DNA of 64,000 nt, taken from NCBI RefSeq assembly GCF_014647795.1, contig NZ_BMPW01000012.1:62001-126000 (forward strand), in the 5' to 3' direction. This stretch comes from Actinoplanes campanulatus. GTDB lineage: Bacteria; Actinomycetota; Actinomycetes; Mycobacteriales; Micromonosporaceae. Below are positions 9,819-18,800 of this stretch, one piece after another. The position numbers and the translations under genes are program-made. Under the pieces are notes generated by a model, which was not told where the DNA came from, searched no databases, and was given only the letters and a program-made list of their open reading frames with translations. Within the stretch, counting starts at the first letter, position 1. Every line of letters starts with the position of its first letter.

Positions 9819-10485
9819 CCAGCGCCTCCACGGCGGCGTCGGTGTCCGCCAGATCCGGCAGCACCACGTGCGCGCCCGCCGCGGCCAGCTCCGCCGCGGC
9901 GGTGCGCCCCGTCGCCACGGCGACCGCGACCGCACCGTTGGCCAGGGCCGCGGTCACGTCGTGGACCGTGTCGCCGATCACCACCGGGTGGAAGCTCTCG
10001 GCGTACTTCGCCTGCGCCCGCTCCAGGCAGCGGCGCACCAGGACCGCCCGGACCGCGTGGTCGGTGCCGTAACCGCCCACCTCGGCGTCGAACTCGCCGC
10101 CCAGCCCGAAGGCGGCGAGTTTCACCGCGGCGACCTGCGGGACGTTGCCGGTCACCAGGGTCTGCACCACCCCCGGGTCGTCGGCCAGACGGGCCACCAC
10201 CGCACGGACGCCCGGCATCAGCGCGCCCTGCTCGGCGAACTCGTGCCGGATCTCGTGGACCACCTCGACGTAGCGGGCGAAGAACCGCTCCGGCGTGCAG
10301 TCGGTGACCCCGTGGGACGCGAACACCTCCGTGCAGATGTCCGTGTCGGTCCGCCCGCCGAAGTTCGGCGTGTCCCGCCACTCCACCCCGGTCACCTCGG
10401 TGAACGCCGCTTTCCAGGCCCGCGTCGTCACCCCGCCGCCGCGCAGCAGGGTGTAGTCGATGTCCCACATCACCAGGCGCCTCAC
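9805..10485 (-). CDS. HAD-superfamily hydrolase (phosphatase)
   Basis: In this 226-residue HAD phosphatase the nucleophile motif I is MWDIDYTLL (DxDxT variant DIDYT) at the N terminus. Motif II is TLVTGN and the acid motif is VVIGDTVHD, giving the phosphoglycolate-phosphatase-like layout. GTG 10485 overlaps the stop of the upstream MTH1187 gene (GTGA), implying translational coupling. The substrate is unknown. Confidence 0.88.
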   Translation of the reverse strand: MRRLVMWDIDYTLLRGGGVTTRAWKAAFTEVTGVEWRDTPNFGGRTDTDICTEVFASHGVTDCTPERFFARYVEVVHEIRHEFAEQGALMPGVRAVVARLADDPGVVQTLVTGNVPQVAAVKLAAFGLGGEFDAEVGGYGTDHAVRAVLVRRCLERAQAKYAESFHPVVIGDTVHDVTAALANGAVAVAVATGRTAAAELAAAGAHVVLPDLADTDAAVEALVTSG

Positions 10486-10775
10486 TCGGCCAGCACCCGC
10501 TCGATGTGCTCCACCTTGGCGGTCAGGGCGCCGGTCACGCCGGGCCGGACGTCCGCCTTCAGTGACAGGCTGACCCGTGGGGCCACCGTCGCGACGGCGT
10601 CGACGGCCTGCTTCACGACGGCCATCACCTCGTCCCACTCGCCCTCGATCGTGGTGAACATGGCATCGGTCCGGTTCGGCAGACCGGAGGCGCGGACCAC
10701 CCGGACCGCCTCGGCGACAGCGTCGCCGACGGAGTCCCCGGTCCCGATGGGCGTGACGGAGAAGGCAACCAGCAT
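10482..10775 (-). CDS. MTH1187 family thiamine-binding protein (YkoF/DUF77-like)
   Basis: This small protein (97 residues) has the ferredoxin-like MTH1187/YkoF fold pattern ([30 protein letters not shown]). Relatives bind thiamine or hydroxymethylpyrimidine. No TPP riboswitch is visible upstream, although a riboswitch-controlled thiamine-type ECF transporter lies about 6 kb away. It is coupled to the HAD phosphatase through GTGA, so a role linked to that enzyme is equally possible. Confidence 0.82.
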   Translation of the reverse strand: MLVAFSVTPIGTGDSVGDAVAEAVRVVRASGLPNRTDAMFTTIEGEWDEVMAVVKQAVDAVATVAPRVSLSLKADVRPGVTGALTAKVEHIERVLAE

Positions 10776-10889
10776 CCCCTCATCCTTCCAGGTGGCTCGC
10801 GCTTGAGTCGATCAATGCGTACGACTACCCTAGGCGTTAGGCACGCTGTCGCATGACAAGTAATTTATGCTGAAAGGGTTGGTTGCCGT

Positions 10890-11108
10890 ATGGGAGACCT
10901 CATGACCAAGGACCTGGGCGATCTGGATGCGCAGGCGCTCGCCGACGCGGCAGAGTTCTATGGGACGACGACGCCGAGCGAGACTGTCAACGCGGCCCTG
11001 CGTGATGCCGCTGACCGGGTCCAGCGAGTTCGAGCCCTCGCCGAGTTGGTGGAGATCGCCAAGACCGGTCAGTTCGATGAACTCCTCGACAAGAGGAACC
11101 GCCGGTGA
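10890..11108 (+). CDS. VapB-type antitoxin
   Basis: This 72-residue protein has a ribbon-helix-helix-like C-terminal half (TPSETVNAALRDAADRVQRV). It lies directly upstream of, and overlaps, a PIN-domain toxin. ATG 10902 (after GGGAGA, 5 nt) is an alternative start that trims four residues. Antitoxins of this kind repress their own promoter together with the toxin. Confidence 0.85.
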   Translation: MGDLMTKDLGDLDAQALADAAEFYGTTTPSETVNAALRDAADRVQRVRALAELVEIAKTGQFDELLDKRNRR

Positions 11109-11530
11109 GTGACGCGATGTATCTGGTGGACACCAGCGCGCTGATCAGGCTGCTTCGCAATCCCGGCATCCTCGAAGAATGGGACCGTGCGGTCGAAAAT
11201 GGTCACATCGCGACCTGCACCGTCACGGAACTCGAATTGCTCTACACCGCTCGTTCGCATGCCGACAGAGAGCAGCAGCAGGCACTGATCCGGAAACTCT
11301 TCGGTTGGGTCGTCATGCCGGATCGGGTCTTCCAACGAGCCTCCGAGTTGCAGGCGGCGTTGTCCGAGAACGGGGCGCAGAGATCCGCTGGCGTTGTGGA
11401 TCTGCTCACTGCGGTCACAGCTGAGGAGCATGGGTACACACTGCTGCACTACGACCGGGACTTCGTGAGTGTTGCTGAGGTGACCGGGCAGCCGGTGCGG
11501 TGGATCGCGGAGCCCGGGTCGGTCAACTGA
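11105..11530 (+). CDS. VapC-type PIN-domain ribonuclease toxin
   Basis: The PIN toxin (141 residues) keeps its acidic residues: D in MYLVDTSALIRLL, E in TVTELELLYTA, D in AGVVDLLTAVTAEEHGYTLL and D in LHYDRDF. VapC toxins cleave tRNA or rRNA. GTG 11105 overlaps the antitoxin stop (GTGA), the usual coupling in vapBC operons. Confidence 0.9.
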   Translation: MSDAMYLVDTSALIRLLRNPGILEEWDRAVENGHIATCTVTELELLYTARSHADREQQQALIRKLFGWVVMPDRVFQRASELQAALSENGAQRSAGVVDLLTAVTAEEHGYTLLHYDRDFVSVAEVTGQPVRWIAEPGSVN

Positions 11531-11629
11531 GGGCATCGGCTCTGTCTGAAAACTATCAGGGATGGCGATTCGCCGGTATCGGGAGCGCGGCCGAGTGCGG
11601 GTGCCCTGGCCGGGGCGTAGCTTCGCCGG

Positions 11630-12631
11630 GTGACAGTGGAGCGAATCGATGCGTCAGTGGCCGGGCGGTGGAAGCTCGGGGACACGTTCGTCAATCGGAT
11701 GGGGTTCGGGTCGATGCGGCTCACCGTGCGGGCCGATCGGGAGCGGGCTGTTCGGGTGCTGCGCCGGGCCGTTGAGCTCGGGGTCGATCACATCGACACG
11801 GCGGCGTTCTACTTCTCGCCGGGCGGGATCCTCGACGGGGAGGACGGGCCGGTTCGGTTTGCGGCCGAGTTGATCCGGGGTGCGCTCACGCCGTACCCGG
11901 AAGGTTTGATGATCGTCACGAAGGTGGGGCCGGACCCGCGGGCCGACGGTGGCTGGGGTGAGGCTCTCACCGCGGAGCAGTTGCGCCGGCAGGTGGAGGA
12001 GAATCTGCGGCGGCTCGGGGTGGAAGCGCTCGACCTGGTCAACCTGCGGATCGTGCGGGATCGGGAGAGGTTCGCGGAGCGGTTCGGGGCGCTGGCCGAG
12101 ATGCGTGCGGAAGGGTTGATCCGCCATCTCGGGATCTCCAACGTCGGCGTCGAGCAGCTCGACGAAGCTCAGCGGATCGCGCCGGTGGCGTGCGTGCAGA
12201 ACGCCTTCGCCACGGATCTCCGGCGGCACGAGGATCTGCTGCGTGAGTGCGGCGCCCGCGGGATCGCCTTCGTCCCGTTCTTCGCGATCGCCGGGCCGAA
12301 GCGGGAGACCGGCCCGGGGCGGGAGGCCGGCCCGGGGCGGGAGGCCGGCCCGGGGCGGGAGGCCGGCCCGGGGCGGGAGGCCGGCCCGGGGCAGGAGACC
12401 GGCCCGGGGCAGGAGGGCGGCGTGACGGCGGGAGACGACAGGGCGGAGTGGCGGATCGCGCGGAGGCGCGGGGTCAGCGGGCATCAGGTGCGGCTCGCCT
12501 GGACGCTGCATCAGGGGCCGCATGTGCTGGCGATCCCGGGCACCGGCGACGTCGCTCACCTGGAGGAGAACATCGCCGCCGGTGGGATCAGGCTCACCGC
12601 CGGGGAGCTGGCCGAGATCGATCAGCGCTGA
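11630..12631 (+). CDS. Aldo/keto reductase with an internal six-residue repeat
   Basis: At 333 residues this is an AKR-type (beta/alpha)8 oxidoreductase: GFGSMRLTV opening strand, VDHIDTAAFY with the catalytic Asp/Tyr, and IVTKVGP with the catalytic Lys. The catalytic His position reads DLVNLRIV, so His is replaced, as in a known actinobacterial AKR subgroup. Residues ~225-265 are a tandem (EAGPGR)n insertion between a late barrel strand (AFVPFFAIAGP) and the final helix region. GTG 11630 is the first start; GTG 11636 is equally possible. The substrate is unknown. Confidence 0.87.
   Translation: MTVERIDASVAGRWKLGDTFVNRMGFGSMRLTVRADRERAVRVLRRAVELGVDHIDTAAFYFSPGGILDGEDGPVRFAAELIRGALTPYPEGLMIVTKVGPDPRADGGWGEALTAEQLRRQVEENLRRLGVEALDLVNLRIVRDRERFAERFGALAEMRAEGLIRHLGISNVGVEQLDEAQRIAPVACVQNAFATDLRRHEDLLRECGARGIAFVPFFAIAGPKRETGPGREAGPGREAGPGREAGPGREAGPGQETGPGQEGGVTAGDDRAEWRIARRRGVSGHQVRLAWTLHQGPHVLAIPGTGDVAHLEENIAAGGIRLTAGELAEIDQR
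12302..12421 (+). repeat. 18-bp minisatellite within the aldo/keto reductase gene
   Basis: Six full 18-bp units and a partial one run from 12302 to about 12421. Units 2-5 are identical and units 1 and 6 differ at one or two bases. Each unit keeps the frame and encodes six residues (REAGPG). The near-identity implies recent expansion. Confidence 0.92.
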
Positions 12632-13545
12632 CGGTCGAGGAGGGTCGCGACCTCGGTGGCCAGCTCGGTGGTGGCCTCGATCTCGGCCTTGCGGATCGAG
12701 ACGCTCTCGATGTTGAAGCCGTAGGGGATGCCCAGGTGCTCGCAGAAGTCGATCAGATCCCGGGCGATCAGCATGCACTGCCGGTAGGACTCGGCGAGCG
12801 GGTCGGGCGAGTGGCGGATCGCGTTCTCCAGCCAACGGGGCACGTCCACACCGAGCCAGCGGACGAACTCCAGGGTCTTCAGCGAGCCGCACAGCGACAG
12901 CGTGAAGATCACCGTCCGGGGGTCGACGCCGCGCTCCCGGCATTCCAGGTAGTAGTCGCTGAGCAGGTTCTTCGTGTCGTTCAGGTGGTAGATCACCTGG
13001 GTCACGAAGAAGCCGACGCCCAGCTCCTGCTTGGCCAGCATGCGCAGGTGCTCGTCGCGGCGCTCGCCGATCACGACGGCGCCGAGCGGCAGGTCGGGGC
13101 GGACCTCGTTGCGCAGCTCCTGGGCCCGGCGCAGGCCGGTGTGCACCGGCTTGCCGCCCGAGGAGGCGCCCACGAAGACGGTCAGCATCTGGTCGCCGGC
13201 GCCGGCCAGCCAGCCCCGCAGCTCGTCCTCGGGGTATTTGCCGACACAGCGGTAGATGATCACCGGCTCCCGCCAGCCGGCGGCCAGATGCCGGCTGTAG
13301 TAGCGCGCCGGGTCGAGGGTCGGCAGGTACGGAAAGGGCCGCTCGTCCGGGTTCCGGTCGGACTCGTCGTCGATGTCGTACAGGATCAGGCCGTCGAGGT
13401 CGAGCGCGCCGAGCCGCTTCAGGGTGACCTCGGCGATCTCGCTGATCCGGTCCTCGGTGGCGTGGCTCCGCGGTGGGGTGATGCTGAACACCAGGACGCC
13501 ACTGCGGGCCTCGGCCAGGAGCTGTCGCAAAGGGGGACGAGACAT
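12622..13545 (-). CDS. Methylenetetrahydrofolate-reductase-like protein
   Basis: This 307-residue protein resembles the MTHFR TIM barrel (FSITPPRSHATEDRISEIAE near the N terminus; GVGFFVTQVIYHLNDTKNLL in the middle; GIPYGFNIESVSIRKAEIEA at the end). The N-terminal FSITPP replaces the EFFPP of classical MetF, so this is a divergent paralogue and not clearly the methionine-pathway enzyme. ATG 13545 is used in preference to an upstream GTG. It converges with the aldo/keto reductase gene with a 10-nt overlap. Confidence 0.75.
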   Translation of the reverse strand: MSRPPLRQLLAEARSGVLVFSITPPRSHATEDRISEIAEVTLKRLGALDLDGLILYDIDDESDRNPDERPFPYLPTLDPARYYSRHLAAGWREPVIIYRCVGKYPEDELRGWLAGAGDQMLTVFVGASSGGKPVHTGLRRAQELRNEVRPDLPLGAVVIGERRDEHLRMLAKQELGVGFFVTQVIYHLNDTKNLLSDYYLECRERGVDPRTVIFTLSLCGSLKTLEFVRWLGVDVPRWLENAIRHSPDPLAESYRQCMLIARDLIDFCEHLGIPYGFNIESVSIRKAEIEATTELATEVATLLDRQR

Positions 13546-13610
13546 GCGACCCACAGTAGGGGTAGCCCCGGCGTGGCCGGGCATCGCACACGTCCCGTCC
13601 CGCTCTGCGA

Positions 13611-14102
13611 TCAGTGGTCGGCGCAGCAGGGAGTGGGGTTGCGGGTCTCGAACGGGATCAGCCGGCCACCCGCCGCCGGGGTGGTGATCAGGACCAGTTC
13701 GCCGGCCCGGAACCGTGGGCGGACGAAGTCGCCGGTCTCCACCACGGTCGCCGGGTCGGCCGGGCCGCCGCCCAGCACCTCCACCCGGGAGATGGCGCTG
13801 CGCTGGAGGATCTCGCTCACGGTCAGCTCGCCGGTGAGCCGTTCCACGCCGGGGAACCGTACGGCCCGCCCGTCACGCCCGGCGGCGGCCTCCCCGGCGG
13901 CGGTGGCCAGCTCCGGGCCGGTCTCGAACGAGGCGGCAGTGAGCAGGCTGATCGCGACGTGCGGGTAGGGCGTGGCGACCAGGTGGGTGCAGGCCAACAC
14001 CGGCGCCGGGGTCAGCGCCGTGATCCAGTGGTCGGCCTCGGCCAGGGTCCGGTGCCCGAGGCTGACCCCGACGATCCGGGCGGTGGCAACCGACTGACTC
14101 AT
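13611..14102 (-). CDS. Conserved hypothetical protein
   Basis: This 163-residue protein has no motif I recognise. It is mixed alpha/beta with no signal peptide or membrane segment, and ends in CCADH, a possible metal-binding tail. ATG 14102 overlaps the stop of the PHP hydrolase gene (ATGA), so the two are almost certainly translated together. The frame stays open upstream, but that part is shadow of the PHP gene. Confidence 0.65.
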   Translation of the reverse strand: MSQSVATARIVGVSLGHRTLAEADHWITALTPAPVLACTHLVATPYPHVAISLLTAASFETGPELATAAGEAAAGRDGRAVRFPGVERLTGELTVSEILQRSAISRVEVLGGGPADPATVVETGDFVRPRFRAGELVLITTPAAGGRLIPFETRNPTPCCADH

Positions 14103-15784
14103 CGGGGCAGGACCCAGATGGGGTTGGTGTAGAACCACAGGTCGCCCCACGGGTCGGCGGCGCCGTTCACGTCGAGTCGCGGCCCGTACGGGTCGACCGA
14201 CGCGCCGAGCAGGCCGGGCTGGGTGCGGTTGCCGTCGGTGCCGCGGACCCGCAGGTAGAACGGCTTGTCGAGGCGGCCCAGGTGGTGGCTGAACGACACC
14301 CTGCCGCCCGTCGCGGAGACCTCGAAGGACTTGACCACCCTCGTGTCCGGGGCGGTGAAGGCGTCCCGGTCGGTGACCGGCCCGGTGACCGTTCCGACGA
14401 TCACGTCGACCCGCTTGAGGACCGGGATGAACCCGGCCCAGTTCGGCACGTCCTGGAGGTCGATGTCGAGCACCAGCTCGGTCGACGTGCCGCGCCGGAC
14501 CTGGAGGACACCGCCGAGCGGGGTGCCGGTCGACCGGCGGCGGTCGCCGGTGACCCGGACCCGGGCGTCCAGCGCCTTGATCAGCCGGCCGTGGTCGACC
14601 CAGACCCGGCCGGAGCGCAGGCCGTCCATGACCGCCCGGTACGAGAACGACGTCGAACCCACGTTGGTGCGGCCGTAGTAGCCGGGCCAGAAGTCGCCGG
14701 CCTGGGTGTTGATCGAGCCGTTGTAGACCGGGTCGTCGTACCTCCCGTTGGCGTTGAAGTCGCTGCCCGGCCCGCGTTCGGTCTGGTCCAGGTAGTTGAC
14801 GTGGCTGTCCGAGTTGACGGTGATCCACCACGCCTTGCCCTCGGCGAGCAGGCTGTCCCACAGGCCGCCGACCGTGGCGGTCATCCAGTCGAAGCCGCCC
14901 CAGGTGCGATACGACTCCAGCGGGTAGCCGGCGAACGACGCGGCCGACGGGCTGTTGTCGTAGTAGCCGCGGGCGCCGCCCCGGCCGTTCGGGGCGGGGA
15001 TGCCGGCGGCCTGGTGGCCGGGTGCGCCCTCGAAACCGACGGCGACCGTGGGGTCGGCGTCGCGCCAGTTGCGGATCTCGTGCGGGGAGTCGATGCCGCG
15101 CCGGGCCGGGTGGTTGGCGAAGAACAGTGCGCCGTCGATCTTGCGGGCCTTGACCTGCTCGCCGAGGAACTTGATGCCGGCGACGGCCATGGCCTCGTTC
15201 TGGGCGGCGGTGTTGGCCGAGGGGAGCAGCGAGCCGTCGTACCGGGTCTCGAACTGTTTGAGAACCTCGACCTCGTTCTTGCCCGGGTGCACGAAGACGG
15301 TGGCGTGCTCGGCGGCCGGAATGTTCCACTCCAGGCCCTGGAAGGTGAGCAGGCCCGGCAACGCGGAACGGGTTGCGACGATGTCCGGGTTCACCTTGTC
15401 CACACCGATCTTGGCGTGGGTGGCGCTGCCGTGGTCGGTGATGACCAGCCAGTCCAGGCCGTACGCGTACCCGTGCTGGGCCTGGTCGATCACCCGGTAC
15501 TGGGCGTCCGAACTGTACTGCGTGTGGATGTGGTGGTCGCCGGCGAGCCATCGGAAGCCGCCCTGCGCGGTCTGCGGGGAGGCGCCGTGAGCCGCGGCGG
15601 CGCCCGGGTGGGCCAGCACGGAGGCGGCGGCCCCGGCGCCGAGCAGTCCGGCGCCGAGCAGGAGGCGCCGGCGGGTGACGTCGGTGGGGGACAGTTCCGC
15701 GTCCGGAACGGAGAGATCGAGAGCCTCGGGAAGGTCTTTCCCGGAGGGGGAGTGGTCGTGAGAATGATCGTGGCCGTGACCCAT
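14099..15784 (-). CDS. Tat-exported PHP-domain metallohydrolase (CehA/McbA-like)
   Basis: This 561-residue protein has a histidine-rich start (GHGHDHSHDH), then a twin-arginine signal (TRRRLLLGAGLLGAGAAASV). The PHP domain opens with GDHHIHTQYSSD and continues with LVITDHGSATHA, both metal-binding PHP motifs, followed by a beta-rich C-terminal domain. Relatives hydrolyse phosphate or carbamate esters outside the cell. ATG 15784 is chosen because GAGG lies nine bases upstream; GTG 15793 is too close to it. Tat export fits folding with bound metal in the cytoplasm. Confidence 0.85.
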   Translation of the reverse strand: MGHGHDHSHDHSPSGKDLPEALDLSVPDAELSPTDVTRRRLLLGAGLLGAGAAASVLAHPGAAAAHGASPQTAQGGFRWLAGDHHIHTQYSSDAQYRVIDQAQHGYAYGLDWLVITDHGSATHAKIGVDKVNPDIVATRSALPGLLTFQGLEWNIPAAEHATVFVHPGKNEVEVLKQFETRYDGSLLPSANTAAQNEAMAVAGIKFLGEQVKARKIDGALFFANHPARRGIDSPHEIRNWRDADPTVAVGFEGAPGHQAAGIPAPNGRGGARGYYDNSPSAASFAGYPLESYRTWGGFDWMTATVGGLWDSLLAEGKAWWITVNSDSHVNYLDQTERGPGSDFNANGRYDDPVYNGSINTQAGDFWPGYYGRTNVGSTSFSYRAVMDGLRSGRVWVDHGRLIKALDARVRVTGDRRRSTGTPLGGVLQVRRGTSTELVLDIDLQDVPNWAGFIPVLKRVDVIVGTVTGPVTDRDAFTAPDTRVVKSFEVSATGGRVSFSHHLGRLDKPFYLRVRGTDGNRTQPGLLGASVDPYGPRLDVNGAADPWGDLWFYTNPIWVLPR

Positions 15785-15895
15785 GGCGGACACCCTCGTC
15801 CCATCAGGACAACGCCCGTTGTCGATTCCGTGTCCGCCCGGCGAACGATCAGCCCGTCGAAGGCGAAGGTGCTACACGTCCATGGACCGGGCCGG

Positions 15896-16699
15896 TCAGC
15901 CGATGATCGGGTTGAAGAAGCCGAGCAGCATCGTGGCCGTGAGGATCGCGAGGCCGGTCAGGAGGGCGGCGGCCAGCAGGACGGCGTCGGGCGCGGTGAA
16001 GTGCTGCACCCGCGCGTGGGTACGCGGGACGCCGGCGTCGAACCCGCGCGCGTCCATCGCCACCGCCAGCCGCACCCCGCGCCGCAGCGCCCCCACCAGC
16101 AGCGCGAACGCCGTCGATGCGAAGAGCCGCAGCTTGGCCAGCGGGTTGCGCCCGGCGTCCACCCCGCGTGCCCGCCGGGCCAGGGTGAGCGCCCGCCATT
16201 CCTGACCGAGCAGCGGCACCAGCCGGAACGCGGCCAGCGCCCCGATCGCGAACCGGGCCGGGGCCTTCGCGTTCTGCACCAGCGCGTCGGCCAGATCGGT
16301 CGGGTCGGTGGTGGCGAAGACGACGATGCCGGGCAGCGCGATCGCGAAGATCCGCAGCACCAGCGCGCCCGCGGTGGCCAGCACGCCGGTGGTGACGTCG
16401 AACGGCCCGAGCGACGCCACGGTGGCCCCGGTCCGCTCGCCGGCGAACAGGACCATGGTGACCAGGATCCCGCCCGCGGCAAGCAGCAGCGGGGCCAGCC
16501 GGCGGGCCAGCAGCCGCATCCGGATGCCGAAGAACGGCAGCACGAGCAGTTCCACGACCAGGGCCGCGGACGGGGTGAACGGGTCGACGGACAGGATCAG
16601 CGGCAGCGTGAACAGCAGCGCGGCGCCCAGCTTGGCGACCGGGTTACGGCGGGCCAGCGGCGCGGCGGGGTCGGCGATCGGCTCCACGGACAGGCTCAC
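15896..16699 (-). CDS. ecfT: ECF transporter transmembrane subunit EcfT
   Basis: This 267-residue protein with five to six hydrophobic segments has the two coupling-helix motifs of EcfT, ARRARG and AMDARGF, near residues 178 and 215. It forms the membrane scaffold linking the ATPases to the substrate-binding S protein. Its start overlaps the stop of the fused EcfA gene (ATGA), and the whole run is transcribed behind the TPP riboswitch. Confidence 0.9.
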   Translation of the reverse strand: MSLSVEPIADPAAPLARRNPVAKLGAALLFTLPLILSVDPFTPSAALVVELLVLPFFGIRMRLLARRLAPLLLAAGGILVTMVLFAGERTGATVASLGPFDVTTGVLATAGALVLRIFAIALPGIVVFATTDPTDLADALVQNAKAPARFAIGALAAFRLVPLLGQEWRALTLARRARGVDAGRNPLAKLRLFASTAFALLVGALRRGVRLAVAMDARGFDAGVPRTHARVQHFTAPDAVLLAAALLTGLAILTATMLLGFFNPIIG

Positions 16700-18126
16700 G
16701 GACGAGACCTCCGCGGCAGCGGGTCCGGCGCCGGCTCCCCGAGAGGCACGGTTCGATCAGCGAGGGTACGGACGAAAGCGTCATCATGCGTGACGGCGAC
16801 CACCCCGTGACCGTCGTCGCGCAGCCCGGCCAGCAGCTCGACCAGCTCCCGCCAGGTGCGCCGGTCCTGGCCGAAGGTGGGTTCGTCGAGCACCAGCAGC
16901 CGGGGGGCGGTGGCCAGCGCCGTGGCCACGCTGAGCCGGCGGGCCTCACCGCCGGAGAGGGTGTACGGGTTCGCCTCGGCGAGCCGGGTCAACCGCAGCC
17001 GGTCCAGCAGGTCGTCGACGGTGCGGCGGATCTGCTCGGGGGTGCGGCCCAGCCGGCGTGGGCCGAGCGCCAGTTCGTCGGCGACCCGCCCGGTGACGAA
17101 CTGGTGCTCCGGGTTCTGGAAGACCGACCCGATCCGCCCGGTCAGGGTGGCGGCCCGCCAGCGGTGCGGCGGGCGGCGGTCCCCGAACGCCTCGACCCGG
17201 CCGGACGTCGGCGCCAGCAGGCCGCCGAGCAGCAGCGCCAGCGTGGACTTGCCGGCGCCGTTGGGCCCGGTCACGGCCACCACCTCGCCCGCCGCGGCGG
17301 ACAGCGAGACGGGTGGGAGGCGGTTCGTGACTTCGGCGCGCATCACGCGTACCAGATCGTCTGCCGGTTTTGATGTGGCCTTGACCGGCGGCGTGCTGAA
17401 CCCGGGCACCCAGACGCCCTCGCCGGCGAGTTTGTCGCCGTAGGCGGCGAAGATCAGCTCGGGCGTGCCGTCGGCGCGCACGCCACCGCCCGGCTCCAGG
17501 ACCACGACCCGGTCGACCAGCGGAAGGGCCTCGGCCACCCGGTGCTCCACGATGATCAGCGTGGTCGAGGGATCGGCGGTCCGGGCCACCGCGTCCCGGA
17601 TCAGCCCGGCGCCCGCCGGGTCGAGGTTGGCGGTCGGCTCGTCCAGCAGCAGCAGTCCGGGCCGCAGGGCCAGGACCCCGGCCAGGGCGAGACGTTGCGC
17701 CTCACCGCCGGAGAGCGCGGCGGTGGACCGGTTGACGGGGTACGGGAAACCGACGCGATCCAGCACGTCGGACACCCGTGGCCAGATCTCGCCGGCCGGC
17801 ACTCCCCGGTTCTCCAGCCCGAACGCCACGTCGTCGCCGCTGCGGGCCATCACGAGCTGGGTCTGCGGGTCCTGGAAGACGATGCCGACCCGCTCGCGGG
17901 CCTTGCGCGGGTCCAGCCCGTCGATCTCGATGGCGCCCTCGGACTCGCCGGAGTCCTCCGGCAGCAGACCGGCGAGCGCGGCGAGCAGGGTGCTCTTGCC
18001 GGCCCCGGAGGGACCGAGCAGCAGCACCCGCTCGCCGTGCCGGATCTCCAGGTCCAGTCCGCGGACCGCCCAGGCGCGGCGCCCGGCGTGCCGCCACCCG
18101 AAGCCGCGAAGCCGAACCTCACCCAT
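16696..18126 (-). CDS. Fused ECF ATPase (EcfA and EcfA' in one chain)
   Basis: In this 476-residue protein two complete ABC ATPases are joined. Domain 1 has Walker A GPSGAGKST, signature ALSGGEAQRL and Walker B LLLLDEPTANLD. Domain 2 has GPNGAGKST, TLSGGEARRLSV and LLVLDEPTFGQD. A short linker follows residue ~240. Fused EcfAA' proteins are common in actinobacteria. It lies 3 nt after the S-subunit stop and overlaps ecfT. Confidence 0.93.
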   Translation of the reverse strand: MGEVRLRGFGWRHAGRRAWAVRGLDLEIRHGERVLLLGPSGAGKSTLLAALAGLLPEDSGESEGAIEIDGLDPRKARERVGIVFQDPQTQLVMARSGDDVAFGLENRGVPAGEIWPRVSDVLDRVGFPYPVNRSTAALSGGEAQRLALAGVLALRPGLLLLDEPTANLDPAGAGLIRDAVARTADPSTTLIIVEHRVAEALPLVDRVVVLEPGGGVRADGTPELIFAAYGDKLAGEGVWVPGFSTPPVKATSKPADDLVRVMRAEVTNRLPPVSLSAAAGEVVAVTGPNGAGKSTLALLLGGLLAPTSGRVEAFGDRRPPHRWRAATLTGRIGSVFQNPEHQFVTGRVADELALGPRRLGRTPEQIRRTVDDLLDRLRLTRLAEANPYTLSGGEARRLSVATALATAPRLLVLDEPTFGQDRRTWRELVELLAGLRDDGHGVVAVTHDDAFVRTLADRTVPLGEPAPDPLPRRSRP

Positions 18127-18129
18127 GAA

Positions 18130-18720
18130 TCAGATCGTTGCCCGCTCGCGGCCGGCTCCGAACCGGTCCAGCACACCGGTCGGGGCCAGGGCCCGGACCA
18201 GCGCCCAGGAGCCGAGGCCGGCGATCACGGTGCCGCTCAGGACGGTGATCAGCGCGTACGGGATCCGGTAGGACCAGAGGGCGGTCTCCGAGTTCCACAC
18301 GAAGAAGTCGAAGATCGCCGCGCTCACGCCGGTCAGCGTGCCGGCCAGCAGCGCGGTGCCGATCCGGAACGACTGGTAGCGGAACGCCGCGAACGCCAGC
18401 TCGGCGCCGAGACCCTGCGCCAGGCCCTGCCAGACGACGGTCAGGCCCCAGGTGCTGCCGAGCAGCCCGGACACGAGCGCCGCCACCAGCTCGGTGTAGA
18501 GCGCCGCGCCCGGCTTGCGGATGATCAGGCCGCCCAGCACGGCCGGGATCAGCCAGACGCCGTACAGCACGGTCTGGGACGGGGGGAAGAAGGCGAAGGC
18601 GCCCTCGGTGATCACCCAGAGGTTGCCCCACGCCCAGAAGATGACGCCGAACGCCACGGCGATCACCGAGGCGATCACGATGTCTATCGTGCGCCACCGG
18701 TTCGGGTTGATGTCTTTCAT
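18130..18720 (-). CDS. ykoE: YkoE-like ECF substrate-binding subunit (thiamine precursor uptake)
   Basis: This 196-residue membrane protein with about six hydrophobic helices fits the YkoE family of S components, which carry thiamine or hydroxymethylpyrimidine. The best evidence for the ligand is the TPP riboswitch just upstream. It starts with ATG 18720 after GGGAGG (18726-18731 on the complement), which can be masked by an upstream hairpin. Confidence 0.87.
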   Translation of the reverse strand: MKDINPNRWRTIDIVIASVIAVAFGVIFWAWGNLWVITEGAFAFFPPSQTVLYGVWLIPAVLGGLIIRKPGAALYTELVAALVSGLLGSTWGLTVVWQGLAQGLGAELAFAAFRYQSFRIGTALLAGTLTGVSAAIFDFFVWNSETALWSYRIPYALITVLSGTVIAGLGSWALVRALAPTGVLDRFGAGRERATI

Positions 18721-18725
18721 GTACG

Positions 18726-18747
18726 CCTCCCAGCGGACACCGGGAGG
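18726..18747 (-). promoter_or_regulatory. Shine-Dalgarno-sequestering hairpin of the TPP riboswitch
   Basis: On the transcribed strand CCTCCC (18747-18742) is exactly complementary to the ribosome-binding site GGGAGG (18731-18726), with a 10-nt loop, and ATG 18720 follows six bases later. When formed, this stem hides the ribosome-binding site of the S-subunit gene. This is the expected off-state of a translational riboswitch; whether it alternates with aptamer folding is inference. Confidence 0.6.
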
Positions 18748-18800
18748 AGACGCACGCCGCGACCCGGGCAGCGATGCCCGGACACGACGCGGCTGGAGAG

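Noticed and set aside
12302-12421. CRISPR-like direct repeats
   Set aside because: The repeats are contiguous 18-bp units without spacers and are in frame within a gene; a minisatellite.
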